From: Flavobacterium sp.
GTDB taxonomy: Bacteria > Bacteroidota > Bacteroidia > Flavobacteriales > Flavobacteriaceae
Reading direction: 5' to 3'
Assembly (NCBI RefSeq): GCF_024305175.1
Contig: NZ_JAMWYY010000020.1
Location: 1-54,093 of the forward strand
DNA length: 54,093 bases
Part shown: piece after piece, positions 17,877-26,693 of the stretch
How the letters are laid out: every line of letters begins with the position of its first letter
How positions within the stretch are numbered: the stretch's first letter is position 1
Program-made: the position numbers and the translations under genes
Notes under the pieces: model-generated
The model's input: only the letters and a program-made list of their open reading frames with translations
What the model was told of the DNA's origin: nothing
Database searches by the model: none

Positions 17877-18314
17877 CTATGCTTTAAACTTCCAGTCAAA
17901 TTCGTCTTTGGCATTAATAATAGCGCCAAGCTCTACACGCACAACTTCGTCAAACTCCGTCTGGATAATAATCCAATTGGCTTCATTAAAATAATTCTCC
18001 AAAGAGTCAAAGGTTTCTTTTTCAAATTCTTTAATCTCTTTTTCTTTTAGTGCCTTCTCAATTACCACCCACTCTGCTCCTATTATTTTTCCCGAAAGCA
18101 GTTTAGTTTCAGGGTGCGAAACTATAAGGTATCCGAACCTGAAATCCTCATCAGCATAAAATGTTATCCTCAACTTAGCTGAATTGTAGAGGTAAATGAT
18201 ATTCTTATCATCATCTTTATACTGCCTGTCGGGAGTCCCTAAAACAGCTTCAACATCCTTCTGCCTCATCCCGAATTTCAGTTCGCCAATGCCTTCTTTA
18301 AGCTTTATTTCCAT
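17877..18314 (-). CDS. Hypothetical cytoplasmic protein
   Basis: A 145-residue protein starting MEIKLKEGIGELKFGMRQKDVEAVLGTPD. The motif G-x-x-x-x-x-V-x-x-x-L-G-x-P-D near the N-terminus recalls the small two-helix module of SmpA/BamE-like and some immunity-type proteins, but the rest has no recognisable family. It is acidic, with predicted mixed alpha/beta structure and no export signal. TACTTTTG lies on the minus strand upstream (18342-18335), 21 bases from the start, as a possible -7 element, though without a well-spaced TTG. Its function is unknown. Confidence 0.65.
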   Translation of the reverse strand: MEIKLKEGIGELKFGMRQKDVEAVLGTPDRQYKDDDKNIIYLYNSAKLRITFYADEDFRFGYLIVSHPETKLLSGKIIGAEWVVIEKALKEKEIKEFEKETFDSLENYFNEANWIIIQTEFDEVVRVELGAIINAKDEFDWKFKA

Positions 18315-18482
18315 TTATTAATCTTTATTTCCAACAAAAGTACATCTTTCAGCAACATTTGTCAGCATACTATATCTTATACATATTGATTTGTTTATGA
18401 ATTATTTAACACCTGCCTGCAAAACCGCACAGCAAAAAAGTGCGTAACCATTATATATAAACCAATCAAAATTTATTGTATT

Positions 18483-21400
18483 ATGAAACAAAGATTTACT
18501 CTTTTAAACAAAATCATGGTTTTGCTGTTTCTGTCAGGATTTGTATCCATGACAAGCGCACAGACAGTAACCGTAACAAACAGTAACGACAGTGGGGCAG
18601 GTTCGTTCAGGCAGGCTGTTTTGGATGCAGTAGCGGGGGGCACAATTGTTTTTGATGCCGCTACCAATGGCAACACTATAGTACTTACTTCTCAGGTTAT
18701 GATAAACAAGAACCTGACCATAAGCGGAAACGGAGAAGGCCAGACCATGATAAGCGGCGATGATGCCACAAGGATATTATCTGTTACCGATACAGACAAT
18801 CTTACGATAAATAACCTTACACTTACCAATGGCTATGCAGTTGATAACGGCGGTGCAATTTTATCTTCGGATAGTATGTTAACCCTAAATGATGTTACCA
18901 TAACTGCAAGCGAAGCCGCAGGAAGCAATGTTGGCGAAGGCGGCGGAGCGATATTTAGTACAGGTGGTTCTGTAACGGCTAACAATTGCACCTTTACCAA
19001 CAATATGGCATCAGGCACATCGGGTAGCGGGGGTGCTATATTCACAAGTATCGGCAGCAGCCTTTCGGTTTCAGGCGGTACTATTTCAGATAACATGGCA
19101 AACCGTGCAGGTGGCGGTATAGAGAGTAACTCCGGAGCTATGGGCACTGTAACCTTAACCAACGTAAACCTGAATGCTAACGAAACAGGAGCTAACCCGG
19201 GCAATGGTGGCGGATTGCACATAACAGGTGCCGGTAATGCAGTAATAAGCGGCGGTACGGTAAATAACAACGTGGCTGCTGCCGAAGGCGGGGGGTTATG
19301 GAATGGTACAGGTACTATGACTGTAACCGGAACTGTTATAAGCATGAACACAGCAAGCGGTAACGCGGCAGACCAAGGTGGTGGCGGTATTTATAACCTT
19401 AGCGGTACACTACAGATAAATGCCGAAACTATGATAATGAATAACATGGCTAACGGTACATCCGGCAGTGGCGGTGGTATTCTTAATGATGTGGGCGGAA
19501 TGCTTACCATAACAGGAGCAGAGATTACAGAAAACACATCTAACCGCGCCGGGGGTGGTATTGAGGATAATTCCGGAATGATGGGCAGCGTTACGCTGAC
19601 GAATGTAATTATAAACGATAACGTAACTAACAATGCTCCGGGTAACGGGGGCGGTGTACACATAACAGGAATGGGTAACATTACCATAACCGGTGGTATG
19701 GTAAACGGTAATACTGCCGGTGCTGAAGGCGGGGGGCTTTGGAACGGTACCGGAACAATGATGATTGATGGTACTGTAATATCCGGTAATACTGCAAGCG
19801 GTAATGGTGCAGACCAAGGTGGCGGAGGTATATACAACCTTAACGGAGGTACACTAACCATAATGAACACAACTATAAGCGATAACGTAGCCGATGGTGA
19901 TGCAGGAAGCGGAGGAGGAATACTCAACGATGTAGGTTCTATGCTCACCATTACTGATACAGAAATATCGGGTAATACTGCAATGAGAGCCGGTGGCGGT
20001 ATAGAAGATAATTCAGGCACAAGCACTATAATGCTTACCAATGTAATACTTAGCGAAAACACTACCGCAGCAGCTCCCGGAAACGGTGGCGGGCTTCATA
20101 TAACAGGTGGCGGCAGTGCCATGATAAGCGGCGGTAGCGTAACTAATAATACAGCAGCATTGCAGGGCGGCGGACTGTGGAACGGTACAGGCACAATGAC
20201 AGTAAGCAATGTAATGATAGATGGCAATGTGGCATCGGGTGCATCGGCAGCAGATGGCGGCGGTGGTATATTCAATACAAACGGTACTTTGATTGTAGAG
20301 AACAGTACTATTACCAATAATATAGCAAACGGCACATCGGGCAACGGTGGCGGTATATTCAGCGCTGCAGGCAATGTAACAGTATCGAATACCGATATTA
20401 TGGCAAACAGCGCCAACCGTGCGGGCGGGGCAATAGAAATTATAGCAGGTACGCTTACCGTTAATGACTCTGAGCTTTCAGGTAACGATGTTAATGGCAG
20501 TGCAGGTATGCCAAACCCTGGTAACGGTGGTGCATTGCACGTTAGTGGCGCTGCAACTATAGTATTTAACGGCGGTATGGTAAACAACAATATGGCAGCA
20601 CGCGAAGGCGGTGGTTTGTGGAACCAGACAGGCAGTGTTATGACGGTAAATAATGTTACACTTGATGGCAATACCGCAGCAGGCACAGCAACTGATGATG
20701 GCGGTGGCGCTATATTTAACAACGGAGGAACATTAAATGTAAACGGTTCTACCCTGTCTAACAACGCTGCTGTAGGATTACTGGGCAGAGGTGGTGGTAT
20801 TCATGTTCACATGGGTACAGCTAATGTGATGCTTACTACAATTTCCGGCAATACCGCATTAACAAATGGCGGTGGTATATTTAATAATGCAGAGCTTACT
20901 TTAAACGCCAATACTATCACGCTTAACAGCGCTACCATAAGCGGGGGCGGTATATCAAACAGCTCTGAAATGGCGCCAATGGTTAAAAACACTATTATAG
21001 CAGGTAACCTTGCCGTAGTATCAGGTGCAGATGTGTTTAGTGATGAAGGTATGATTTCTTCAAACGGCTATAACCTAATAGGTATGGATGGTACAGGCGC
21101 TTTTGATGCCAACGAAAATGACATAGTGGGTACTTTAGAAAACCCTGTTGATGCCGGGCTTATGCCTTTGGCAGATAATGGCGGGGCAACATTTACACAC
21201 ATGCTTAACTGCCCTAACATAGCTGCTGATATGGGAGACCCGGCTGACGATTTTAATGACCAGACTGGAGCAGCCGTATTTAACGGCAGGCGCGATATAG
21301 GTGCTTATGAAGCACAGGAGGTTTGTGTTCTTAGTAACGAAAACTTTACTGCTAATGCTGCGGTAAGCGTTATTTATCCTAACCCATCGGTTAACGGGAT

Positions 21401-21605
21401 ATTTACGCTTGACATTGCTCCTAACCACAACCCAGGTGCTGATATCATGATTTATGAAATTGGTACAGGCAAACTGGTAAAACAACTAAAAGCTGAAAAT
21501 ATGAATATGGATATACAGATGAACGGATATGCATCAGGTACCTATATTGTTCAGATTGTTTCTGATAAGGCGACCGAAACACATAAGGTGGTAATAGCAA
21601 ATTAA
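18483..21605 (+). CDS. Secreted right-handed beta-helix protein with T9SS type A sorting domain
   Basis: A 1040-residue protein with a signal peptide (cleavage near MTSAQ), then NSNDSGAGSFRQAVLDA, the usual N-cap of Pmp-like parallel beta-helix proteins. About 800 residues of Gly/Asn/Thr-rich short repeats follow (GGGIxN, LTNVxI, xNTA), with a higher-order repeat of 147 residues. The last ~80 residues (from VIYPNPSVNGIF to THKVVIAN) are a type A T9SS signal, so the protein should cross the outer membrane and be released or tethered on the surface. It is probably an adhesin or polysaccharide-binding protein; no catalytic motif is visible. It is monocistronic. Cysteine is almost absent. Confidence 0.92.
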   Translation: MKQRFTLLNKIMVLLFLSGFVSMTSAQTVTVTNSNDSGAGSFRQAVLDAVAGGTIVFDAATNGNTIVLTSQVMINKNLTISGNGEGQTMISGDDATRILSVTDTDNLTINNLTLTNGYAVDNGGAILSSDSMLTLNDVTITASEAAGSNVGEGGGAIFSTGGSVTANNCTFTNNMASGTSGSGGAIFTSIGSSLSVSGGTISDNMANRAGGGIESNSGAMGTVTLTNVNLNANETGANPGNGGGLHITGAGNAVISGGTVNNNVAAAEGGGLWNGTGTMTVTGTVISMNTASGNAADQGGGGIYNLSGTLQINAETMIMNNMANGTSGSGGGILNDVGGMLTITGAEITENTSNRAGGGIEDNSGMMGSVTLTNVIINDNVTNNAPGNGGGVHITGMGNITITGGMVNGNTAGAEGGGLWNGTGTMMIDGTVISGNTASGNGADQGGGGIYNLNGGTLTIMNTTISDNVADGDAGSGGGILNDVGSMLTITDTEISGNTAMRAGGGIEDNSGTSTIMLTNVILSENTTAAAPGNGGGLHITGGGSAMISGGSVTNNTAALQGGGLWNGTGTMTVSNVMIDGNVASGASAADGGGGIFNTNGTLIVENSTITNNIANGTSGNGGGIFSAAGNVTVSNTDIMANSANRAGGAIEIIAGTLTVNDSELSGNDVNGSAGMPNPGNGGALHVSGAATIVFNGGMVNNNMAAREGGGLWNQTGSVMTVNNVTLDGNTAAGTATDDGGGAIFNNGGTLNVNGSTLSNNAAVGLLGRGGGIHVHMGTANVMLTTISGNTALTNGGGIFNNAELTLNANTITLNSATISGGGISNSSEMAPMVKNTIIAGNLAVVSGADVFSDEGMISSNGYNLIGMDGTGAFDANENDIVGTLENPVDAGLMPLADNGGATFTHMLNCPNIAADMGDPADDFNDQTGAAVFNGRRDIGAYEAQEVCVLSNENFTANAAVSVIYPNPSVNGIFTLDIAPNHNPGADIMIYEIGTGKLVKQLKAENMNMDIQMNGYASGTYIVQIVSDKATETHKVVIAN
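19110..20423 (+). repeat. Tandem 441-base (147-residue) repeats within the beta-helix gene
   Basis: Equivalent GGGIE sites begin at 19110, 19551 and 19992, giving two units of exactly 441 bases, and the matching GGAIE site at 20424 gives a third unit of 432 bases. Degenerate partial copies flank these on both sides (about 18950-19109 and 20424-20880). Each unit holds the same order of signatures: GGGIE, PGNGGG, EGGGLWNGTGT, QGGGGIYN, SGSGGGI. Confidence 0.85.
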
Positions 21606-21623
21606 TAATTTGTATTATAAACT

Positions 21624-21653
21624 AAAAAGGCTTCCGTTACCGGAAGCCTTTTT
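21624..21653. terminator. Bidirectional terminator abutting the purM stop codon
   Basis: A perfect stem (21624-21636 with 21641-21653) with loop TTAC, an A-run at left and a T-run at right. It lies between two convergent genes and touches the stop codon at 21654. Confidence 0.92.
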
Positions 21654-22847
21654 TTAATATTCAAAAGTACCATATTCGCTTTTTATGGTCAGCTTTTTTG
21701 ATGTTCCCTCCTCGATGGTAATGGGGGTTACCCCGCCCACAATTTGCGCATCAATATCAAATGATTTTGATATAGCAATAATATCCTGCGCTATACTTTG
21801 AGGCACATACAGTTCCATTCTGTGCCCGCAGTTAAACACCTGGTACATTTCTTTCCAGTCGGTACCGCTTTGCTCCTGTATTAATTTAAACAATGGCGGT
21901 ACAGGAAATAAATTATCTTTTATTACGTGTACATTATCTACAAAGTGCAGCACTTTGGTTTGTGCGCCTCCGCTGCAATGCACCATACCATGAATATCCT
22001 TTGGAGTATATTTTTCAAGTATCTTTTTTATAACAGGCGCATACGTACGCGTTGGCGATAGTACCAGCTTACCGGCATCAAGCGGTGCGCCTTCTACAGC
22101 ATCAGTTAGCTTTACGCCGCCGCTGTACACCAGTTCCTGCGGTACGGCAGCATCAAAGCTTTCAGGATATTTTTCTGCAAGGTATTTACTAAACACATCA
22201 TGGCGGGCACTGGTAAGGCCGTTACTACCCATGCCACCATTATATTCTTTTTCGTAGGCAGCCTTACCGAAAGAGGCCAAACCTACAATTACATCGCCTG
22301 CCTGAATATTGGCATTATCAATTACATTGCTGCGCTTTATGCGTGCGGTAACGGTAGAGTCTACAATTATGGTGCGCACAAGGTCGCCTACATCGGCTGT
22401 TTCGCCACCGGTTGAGTGTATGGTTACGCCAAAGTTTTTAAGTTCTTCTATCAGTTCTTCGGTACCATTTATTATGGCAGAGATAACTTCGCCCGGTACC
22501 AGGTTTTTGTTACGCCCTATAGTTGAAGAAAGCATAATATTATCAACAGCGCCAACACACAGCAAATCATCTATGTTCATGATAAGGGCATCCTGTGCTA
22601 TGCCTTTCCATACCGATATATCACCCGTTTCCTTCCAATACATATAAGCCAGGCTCGACTTAGTACCCGCGCCATCGGCATGCATAATAAGGCAGTACTC
22701 GTCATCACCCGTAAGGTAATCAGGCACAATTTTGCAGAAAGCTTTAGGGAACAGCCCTTTATCTATATTTTTAATGGCATTGTGCACATCCTCTTTAGAG
22801 GCAGAAACACCCCTTTGGCTGTAGCGTTTGCTGGTATCAGAACTCAT
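21654..22847 (-). CDS. purM: PurM-type phosphoribosylformylglycinamidine cyclo-ligase (AIR synthase related)
   Basis: An ATP-dependent enzyme of the PurM/ThiL/HypE superfamily, most likely making aminoimidazole ribonucleotide in purine synthesis. The N-terminus YSQRGVSASKEDVHNAIK, the ATP-binding HADGAGTKSSLAY with ALIMNIDDLLCVGA, and STGGETADVGDLVRT are clear. The C-terminal domain has GMVHCSGGAQTK and FNCGHRMELYVP. The protein is about 398 residues, longer than the ~345 of E. coli PurM, as in the flavobacterial form often labelled only AIR-synthase related. The start at 22847 is preferred over a frame extending 8 codons further. Other purine genes are not adjacent. Confidence 0.82.
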   Translation of the reverse strand: MSSDTSKRYSQRGVSASKEDVHNAIKNIDKGLFPKAFCKIVPDYLTGDDEYCLIMHADGAGTKSSLAYMYWKETGDISVWKGIAQDALIMNIDDLLCVGAVDNIMLSSTIGRNKNLVPGEVISAIINGTEELIEELKNFGVTIHSTGGETADVGDLVRTIIVDSTVTARIKRSNVIDNANIQAGDVIVGLASFGKAAYEKEYNGGMGSNGLTSARHDVFSKYLAEKYPESFDAAVPQELVYSGGVKLTDAVEGAPLDAGKLVLSPTRTYAPVIKKILEKYTPKDIHGMVHCSGGAQTKVLHFVDNVHVIKDNLFPVPPLFKLIQEQSGTDWKEMYQVFNCGHRMELYVPQSIAQDIIAISKSFDIDAQIVGGVTPITIEEGTSKKLTIKSEYGTFEY

Positions 22848-22891
22848 GTAGTGTAGTTTGTGTTGTGGCACAAAGATACAGTTAATGAGTC

Positions 22892-22986
22892 AATTTGAAA
22901 ATGCGTTAATTTGGAAATTTGAAAATTACTCGCAGATAACATAGAACCGCTTAAGCAAACATTAAATCATCTTCAAATTTTCAAAT
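22892..22986. repeat. AT-rich inverted and direct repeats upstream of purM
   Basis: The word AATTTGAAAAT occurs at 22892-22902 and again within 22915-22927, and its reverse complement lies at about 22976-22986. Arms 22917-22927 and 22976-22986 could form an 11-base stem with a ~48-base loop. TATCTTTG on the minus strand (22878-22871) is a possible -7 element for purM beside it. The 160-base gap holds nothing else. Confidence 0.55.
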
Positions 22987-23006
22987 CGGGAAATCTTCAA
23001 ATTAAA

Positions 23007-23888
23007 TTACGGATTTTCCAAAACCAGCACCTCAACCCTGCGGTTGGCGGCACGCTCCTCTTCGGTTTTTTCGGGTAACGGGTAAAGCGGCTCGGTAGTG
23101 CCTAAGCCATCAAAAGTAACACGTTCGCGCTCTATACCGTTTTGCCTTAAAAACATGGCCACCGCTTTGGCGCGGTCATAAGACAGTTTGCGCGGGTCGC
23201 CCTCTATACAGCAAATGTGCCCCAGCAGCTTTATTTTAAGCCCGGGGTTGCCACGCATTATCTCCAGCAGCTCATACAGCCTTGGGCGCGACTCCTCTAC
23301 TATGGCAAAGGTGTTAAGCTGGAAATTCATGTTTTTAATCTGCAGCTTCTCCCCTGCCTTTGCCTCGCCTACCCGCTTCATAAATTCCACGTCAAGCGGA
23401 ATAACCTGCCTGCCGCGGCGTGGGTCTGTAACTACCACTTTATCAGGATAGTTAACAGGGGCTTTTTTCTTTGGGGTTACTTTTATGCCTAAAATTTCAT
23501 TTTCGCGGTGCAGCTCCTGCTCCGGCAAAAAATATAAAGTTACCCTGCGGTTTTCAGCTTTGTTGCCACTCATTTTGTGCTGCTCGCCAAAACTTCGGGT
23601 TTTAAAATCATCGCGGGTCGCAACAAAATTTTTTATGGCATTATATACATGCATTACCCTGCGCTGTGCCAATGTATCGTTATGTGCAGATGTACCATCT
23701 TCATCGGTATAGCCGTTTATGGCAAGTACTTTCGATTTTTTATTGGCAACCATCCAGTCTGCCAACCTTTGCGTTTGTGCTTTATTAAGTTCGTGCTTAT
23801 TACTGTCAAAGTAAACCGAAAACTCCTGCTGTGCCGAAGCTATTAATGGCAATAGGCATAGCAGTATGGCTGATATATATTTTTTCAT
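23007..23888 (-). CDS. Exported protein with two OmpA-like domains
   Basis: A 293-residue periplasmic protein with a signal peptide ending IASAQ. Two OmpA-like peptidoglycan-binding domains are present. The first covers about residues 23-125 (VYFDSNKHELNKAQ, INGYTDEDG, ENRRVTLYF). The second covers about 190-290 (MNFQLNTFAIVEESRPRL, LLGHICCIEGDPRKLSYDRA, ANRRVEVLVLEN). The second carries an unusual Cys-Cys pair at the position of the GHTD-type motif. There is no beta-barrel part. It lies 18 bases downstream of a lytic transglycosylase, so the pair is probably one operon acting on peptidoglycan. Confidence 0.88.
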   Translation of the reverse strand: MKKYISAILLCLLPLIASAQQEFSVYFDSNKHELNKAQTQRLADWMVANKKSKVLAINGYTDEDGTSAHNDTLAQRRVMHVYNAIKNFVATRDDFKTRSFGEQHKMSGNKAENRRVTLYFLPEQELHRENEILGIKVTPKKKAPVNYPDKVVVTDPRRGRQVIPLDVEFMKRVGEAKAGEKLQIKNMNFQLNTFAIVEESRPRLYELLEIMRGNPGLKIKLLGHICCIEGDPRKLSYDRAKAVAMFLRQNGIERERVTFDGLGTTEPLYPLPEKTEEERAANRRVEVLVLENP

Positions 23889-23906
23889 CCGTAAACCGGT
23901 TTTAGC

Positions 23907-24812
23907 TTAGTAACCCGAAAGCGGTATTTCTATAACGTACTCTTTGCCTGTGCTGTTGGTAAGTTTCCTGTCGCGTAGCCACGGGTTGTGTATCTTTAAA
24001 ATTTTGTAGTTAATGCCCTGTTCTTTGGCAAACACGGCAAGATCGGGCACCGAGGTATTGGTTACCACTTTTTTAGCCGGAAGCACCGGGTAAGAATCGG
24101 CAGGCAGCAGGTTAAAACCATATTTAAGCGGATTCTCCATTATCTGTTTCAGCGCAAGGATACGGAATACGTAACGCGATGTTTCTTCAGTAAGCAGCAG
24201 GTCATAATAATTATCAACCCCCTGAAAGGATATTTGCCTGTTTACGCCTGCAACGCCCCCATTATAAGAAGCGGCTGCCAGCGTCCATGATCCGAATTTT
24301 TCTTTTGCGTTTTTAAGGTACTTACATGCTGCCTCTGTAGATTTTTCAAGGTTATAGCGCTCATCCACCTCATCGTTAATCTCCATGCCATACTCTTTGC
24401 CTGTTTCGGGCATAAACTGCCACACCCCGCGAGCACCTGCCGGCGACACGGCATTTACAAGCCCGCTTTCTATCACGGCTAGGTATTTAAAATCGTCAGG
24501 AACGCCGTTCTTTTTAAGTATTGGTTCTATAACGGTAAAGGCGCGGTTTGCCCTTTTTATAATTATTTGTGTTGTGGCATGCAGGTTGGCATTTACCAAT
24601 AGTTCCCTGTCCAGCCGCTCGCGCACGTCGGCAACATTTAGCGGTGCAGCTTCGCCTGCAAAGTCTATCTTTTCAGGAAAATAGTAATTCCCGGTTGCTG
24701 ACTGTTGCCCATTTTCTCCTTCTTTCCCCGCATCATCAGAAACAGCGTGTATCAGCATCCCGCTCATCAATACCACCGAGGCTATAATACCTGTTTTCTT
24801 TACCAATTCCAT
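23907..24812 (-). CDS. Lytic transglycosylase (SLT/MltD-like)
   Basis: Cleaves the glycan strand of peptidoglycan with formation of anhydro-muramic ends. The 301-residue protein has an N-terminal membrane or signal segment (about 7-24) and a linker. The catalytic domain follows with YLAVIESGLVNAVSPAGARG (catalytic E115), WQFMPETGKEYGM, DERYNLEKSTEAACKYL and AAASYNGG, all diagnostic of the family. The ~70-residue tail resembles a single divergent LysM-type module (DLAVFAKEQGINYKILKIHNPWL). The ATG at 24812 is used; a TTG two codons upstream also keeps the frame. It is the first gene of the pair with the tandem-OmpA protein. Confidence 0.92.
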   Translation of the reverse strand: MELVKKTGIIASVVLMSGMLIHAVSDDAGKEGENGQQSATGNYYFPEKIDFAGEAAPLNVADVRERLDRELLVNANLHATTQIIIKRANRAFTVIEPILKKNGVPDDFKYLAVIESGLVNAVSPAGARGVWQFMPETGKEYGMEINDEVDERYNLEKSTEAACKYLKNAKEKFGSWTLAAASYNGGVAGVNRQISFQGVDNYYDLLLTEETSRYVFRILALKQIMENPLKYGFNLLPADSYPVLPAKKVVTNTSVPDLAVFAKEQGINYKILKIHNPWLRDRKLTNSTGKEYVIEIPLSGY

Positions 24813-24901
24813 AGTCAAGTGAATTTTATGTTATTTAAATTATCAGGTTACAGCTATACAGCTGCTAAATGTAAACTTACAAAATTGAAGCCAAACTGCT
24901 G

Positions 24902-25561
24902 TTATTTTTCTATAATGTCCGGCAGGTTTTCATTCATCCATTTTGCTTTATTGATTATCATAATATGGGTACCGCCCTTAACGGGAATGTAATCCTTAAG
25001 GTACTTGGGCGGAAAAACACCATCGGCAGTACCGTGTATATGCACTACCTTCGGGTTAGGTTCTGCCCTGTCCCATGTTATTACGGTTTTAAACGCCCAG
25101 TCAAGGTATTTCTTATCCCTTACCGAAAGATATTTTTCATACAGGCGCAGCCTTTTGGCAATAAAGCTGTTGCCCCTTGCAAAACGTGCCAGCCAGTGCA
25201 CACGTTCCATAAGTGCTGTTGGGAAAACCCTGTAGGCCTGCACCAGCTTTGCAAAGCGCATGCGCCGCGGAAACTCAAGGTTGCATTTAACACTTGATAT
25301 AATAATTACTTTTTTTATCGGAATAATATCAGCTATTTCCTGAACCAACACCCCGCCAAAAGATACGCCCACAAGCACAGGGTTTTTATGCTCAATATTC
25401 TCTGCAATCCTTTTGGCATAGTCGGCAAGCAGCTCGTTATCTTCGGGCAGCAGCCATTCCAAAAAATACATTTCATATTTATCAGGGGGCAATTTTATAT
25501 TTTCAAAGATTACCGGGCTGGCAGCAAGCCCGGGCATAAAATAAACAGGTGTTTTTTCCAT
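24902..25561 (-). CDS. Alpha/beta hydrolase
   Basis: A 219-residue cytoplasmic hydrolase of the alpha/beta fold. The nucleophile elbow is GVSFGG (S67), the acid is probably in HGTADGVFP, and the late HIMIINKAK supplies the histidine after GGT. An oxyanion loop MPGLAASP is near the N-terminus. The substrate is not evident; esters or small-molecule acyl groups are typical. The gene is followed 89 bases later by the lytic transglycosylase on the same strand, and diverges from the pirin gene across 120 bases. Confidence 0.85.
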   Translation of the reverse strand: MEKTPVYFMPGLAASPVIFENIKLPPDKYEMYFLEWLLPEDNELLADYAKRIAENIEHKNPVLVGVSFGGVLVQEIADIIPIKKVIIISSVKCNLEFPRRMRFAKLVQAYRVFPTALMERVHWLARFARGNSFIAKRLRLYEKYLSVRDKKYLDWAFKTVITWDRAEPNPKVVHIHGTADGVFPPKYLKDYIPVKGGTHIMIINKAKWMNENLPDIIEK

Positions 25562-25681
25562 CAGGGCTTAGGTTTTAACGCTTAAGCGGCTTCATTTATC
25601 GAAAATTATTACGAAATTTGTATAAAATTAAAATATTTCTCCGCTTTTGGCGGCACTGCAAATTTAATTTATCAATAAGTT

Positions 25682-26404
25682 ATGAAGTCACGATTGTTTC
25701 CGAAAAGTGAAAGGGGTACGGCAGATTACGGATGGCTACAGGCCAATTTTTCATTCTCTTTCGGTAATTACTATAACCCTGAGGTGGTTCAGTTCGGGAT
25801 GCTGCGTGTACTGAATGACGATACCATTGCAGGCGGCATGGGCTTTGGCACACACCCGCATGATAATATGGAGATTGTTACCATACCGCTGGAAGGCGGG
25901 TTAACCCACCGCGACAGTATGGGCAACCAGGCAACGGTGAGGTTTGGCGAGGTACAGGTTATGAGTGCCGGAACGGGCATAGAGCACAGCGAAATGAACG
26001 CCAGCCAGACCGAGAGGGCCAAAACACTACAAATATGGCTTTTCCCTGAAATGGAAAATATTACCCCGCGCTACGACCAAAAAGGTTTCGACCTGCAAAA
26101 CAAGCGCAACAGTTTTGTACCGGTAGTTTGCCCTCATAATAAGCCTGAGGGTGAAGCATTATGGATTTACCAGCAGGCGTACTTTCACCTGGGAGTGTTT
26201 GATGCGGGGCAGGTAGCGCATTATGATGTAAAAATACCCGGCAACGGCATTTACCTTTTCCTTATAGAAGGTGAGCTGGAAATTGGCGGGCAAATGGTTA
26301 TGGAACGTGATGCTTTTGGCGCAATAGAGCTTGAAGGCTTTGATGCAGAGGTAAAGCAACCATCTAAAATATTGATTATCGAGGTCCCAATGAAGCACAA
26401 TTAG
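25682..26404 (+). CDS. Pirin family protein (bicupin)
   Basis: A 240-residue bicupin metalloprotein. The metal-binding residues are visible as GTHPHDNMEIVT (H58, H60) and GIEHSEMN (H102, E104). Several bacterial pirins are quercetin 2,3-dioxygenases and others bind regulators; the role here cannot be chosen. The second cupin is present but less conserved, as usual. It starts an operon: the acetyltransferase gene begins 4 bases after its stop codon. Confidence 0.93.
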   Translation: MKSRLFPKSERGTADYGWLQANFSFSFGNYYNPEVVQFGMLRVLNDDTIAGGMGFGTHPHDNMEIVTIPLEGGLTHRDSMGNQATVRFGEVQVMSAGTGIEHSEMNASQTERAKTLQIWLFPEMENITPRYDQKGFDLQNKRNSFVPVVCPHNKPEGEALWIYQQAYFHLGVFDAGQVAHYDVKIPGNGIYLFLIEGELEIGGQMVMERDAFGAIELEGFDAEVKQPSKILIIEVPMKHN

Positions 26405-26408
26405 AACT

Positions 26409-26693
26409 ATGGAAGTAAAAGACAACGAATTTCAGAGGCAGTTTGAAACTGCTGTAAACGGTCAGCAGCTGTCGGTAGAATATTCTATCCAGGAACGAAA
26501 GCTATTTCTTACCAGGATAAATACTCCCGAGAATTTTGAAGACGAGACGGCAATAACAGATTTTATCAAAGAGATACTTGCTATTGCTGAAGATAAGCGC
26601 CTGCGCGTGGTACCCGTTCACCCGAAAGCTGCCGCTTTTTTCAGGAAAAACCCACAGTATAAAGAAATGCTTCCTCCGGGAATACGCATATAA
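26409..26693 (+). CDS. Small GNAT-fold acetyltransferase-like protein
   Basis: A 94-residue protein of the short YjdJ/NATD1-type GNAT group. Characteristic are LSVEYSIQERKLFLTRINTPE, the helix with ITDFIKEILAIAEDKRLRVVPVHPKAAAFF, and RKNPQYKEMLPPGIRI at the end. These proteins have the core of the acetyl-CoA fold but a shortened N-terminus. The acceptor is unknown. Its stop codon overlaps the next start by one base (TAATG), so translation of the methyltransferase is probably coupled. Confidence 0.85.
   Translation: MEVKDNEFQRQFETAVNGQQLSVEYSIQERKLFLTRINTPENFEDETAITDFIKEILAIAEDKRLRVVPVHPKAAAFFRKNPQYKEMLPPGIRI

Noticed and set aside
19110..20423. Regular tandem repeats considered as a CRISPR array
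   Set aside because: Units are 441 bases, coding, diverged and continuous in frame; there are no short repeats with unique spacers and no cas genes.
18833..20992. Long antisense open frames opposite the beta-helix gene
   Set aside because: They arise from the repetitive Gly/Asn/Thr codons on the plus strand and show Pro/Ile/Val-rich nonsense; the plus-strand protein has a signal peptide and T9SS domain.
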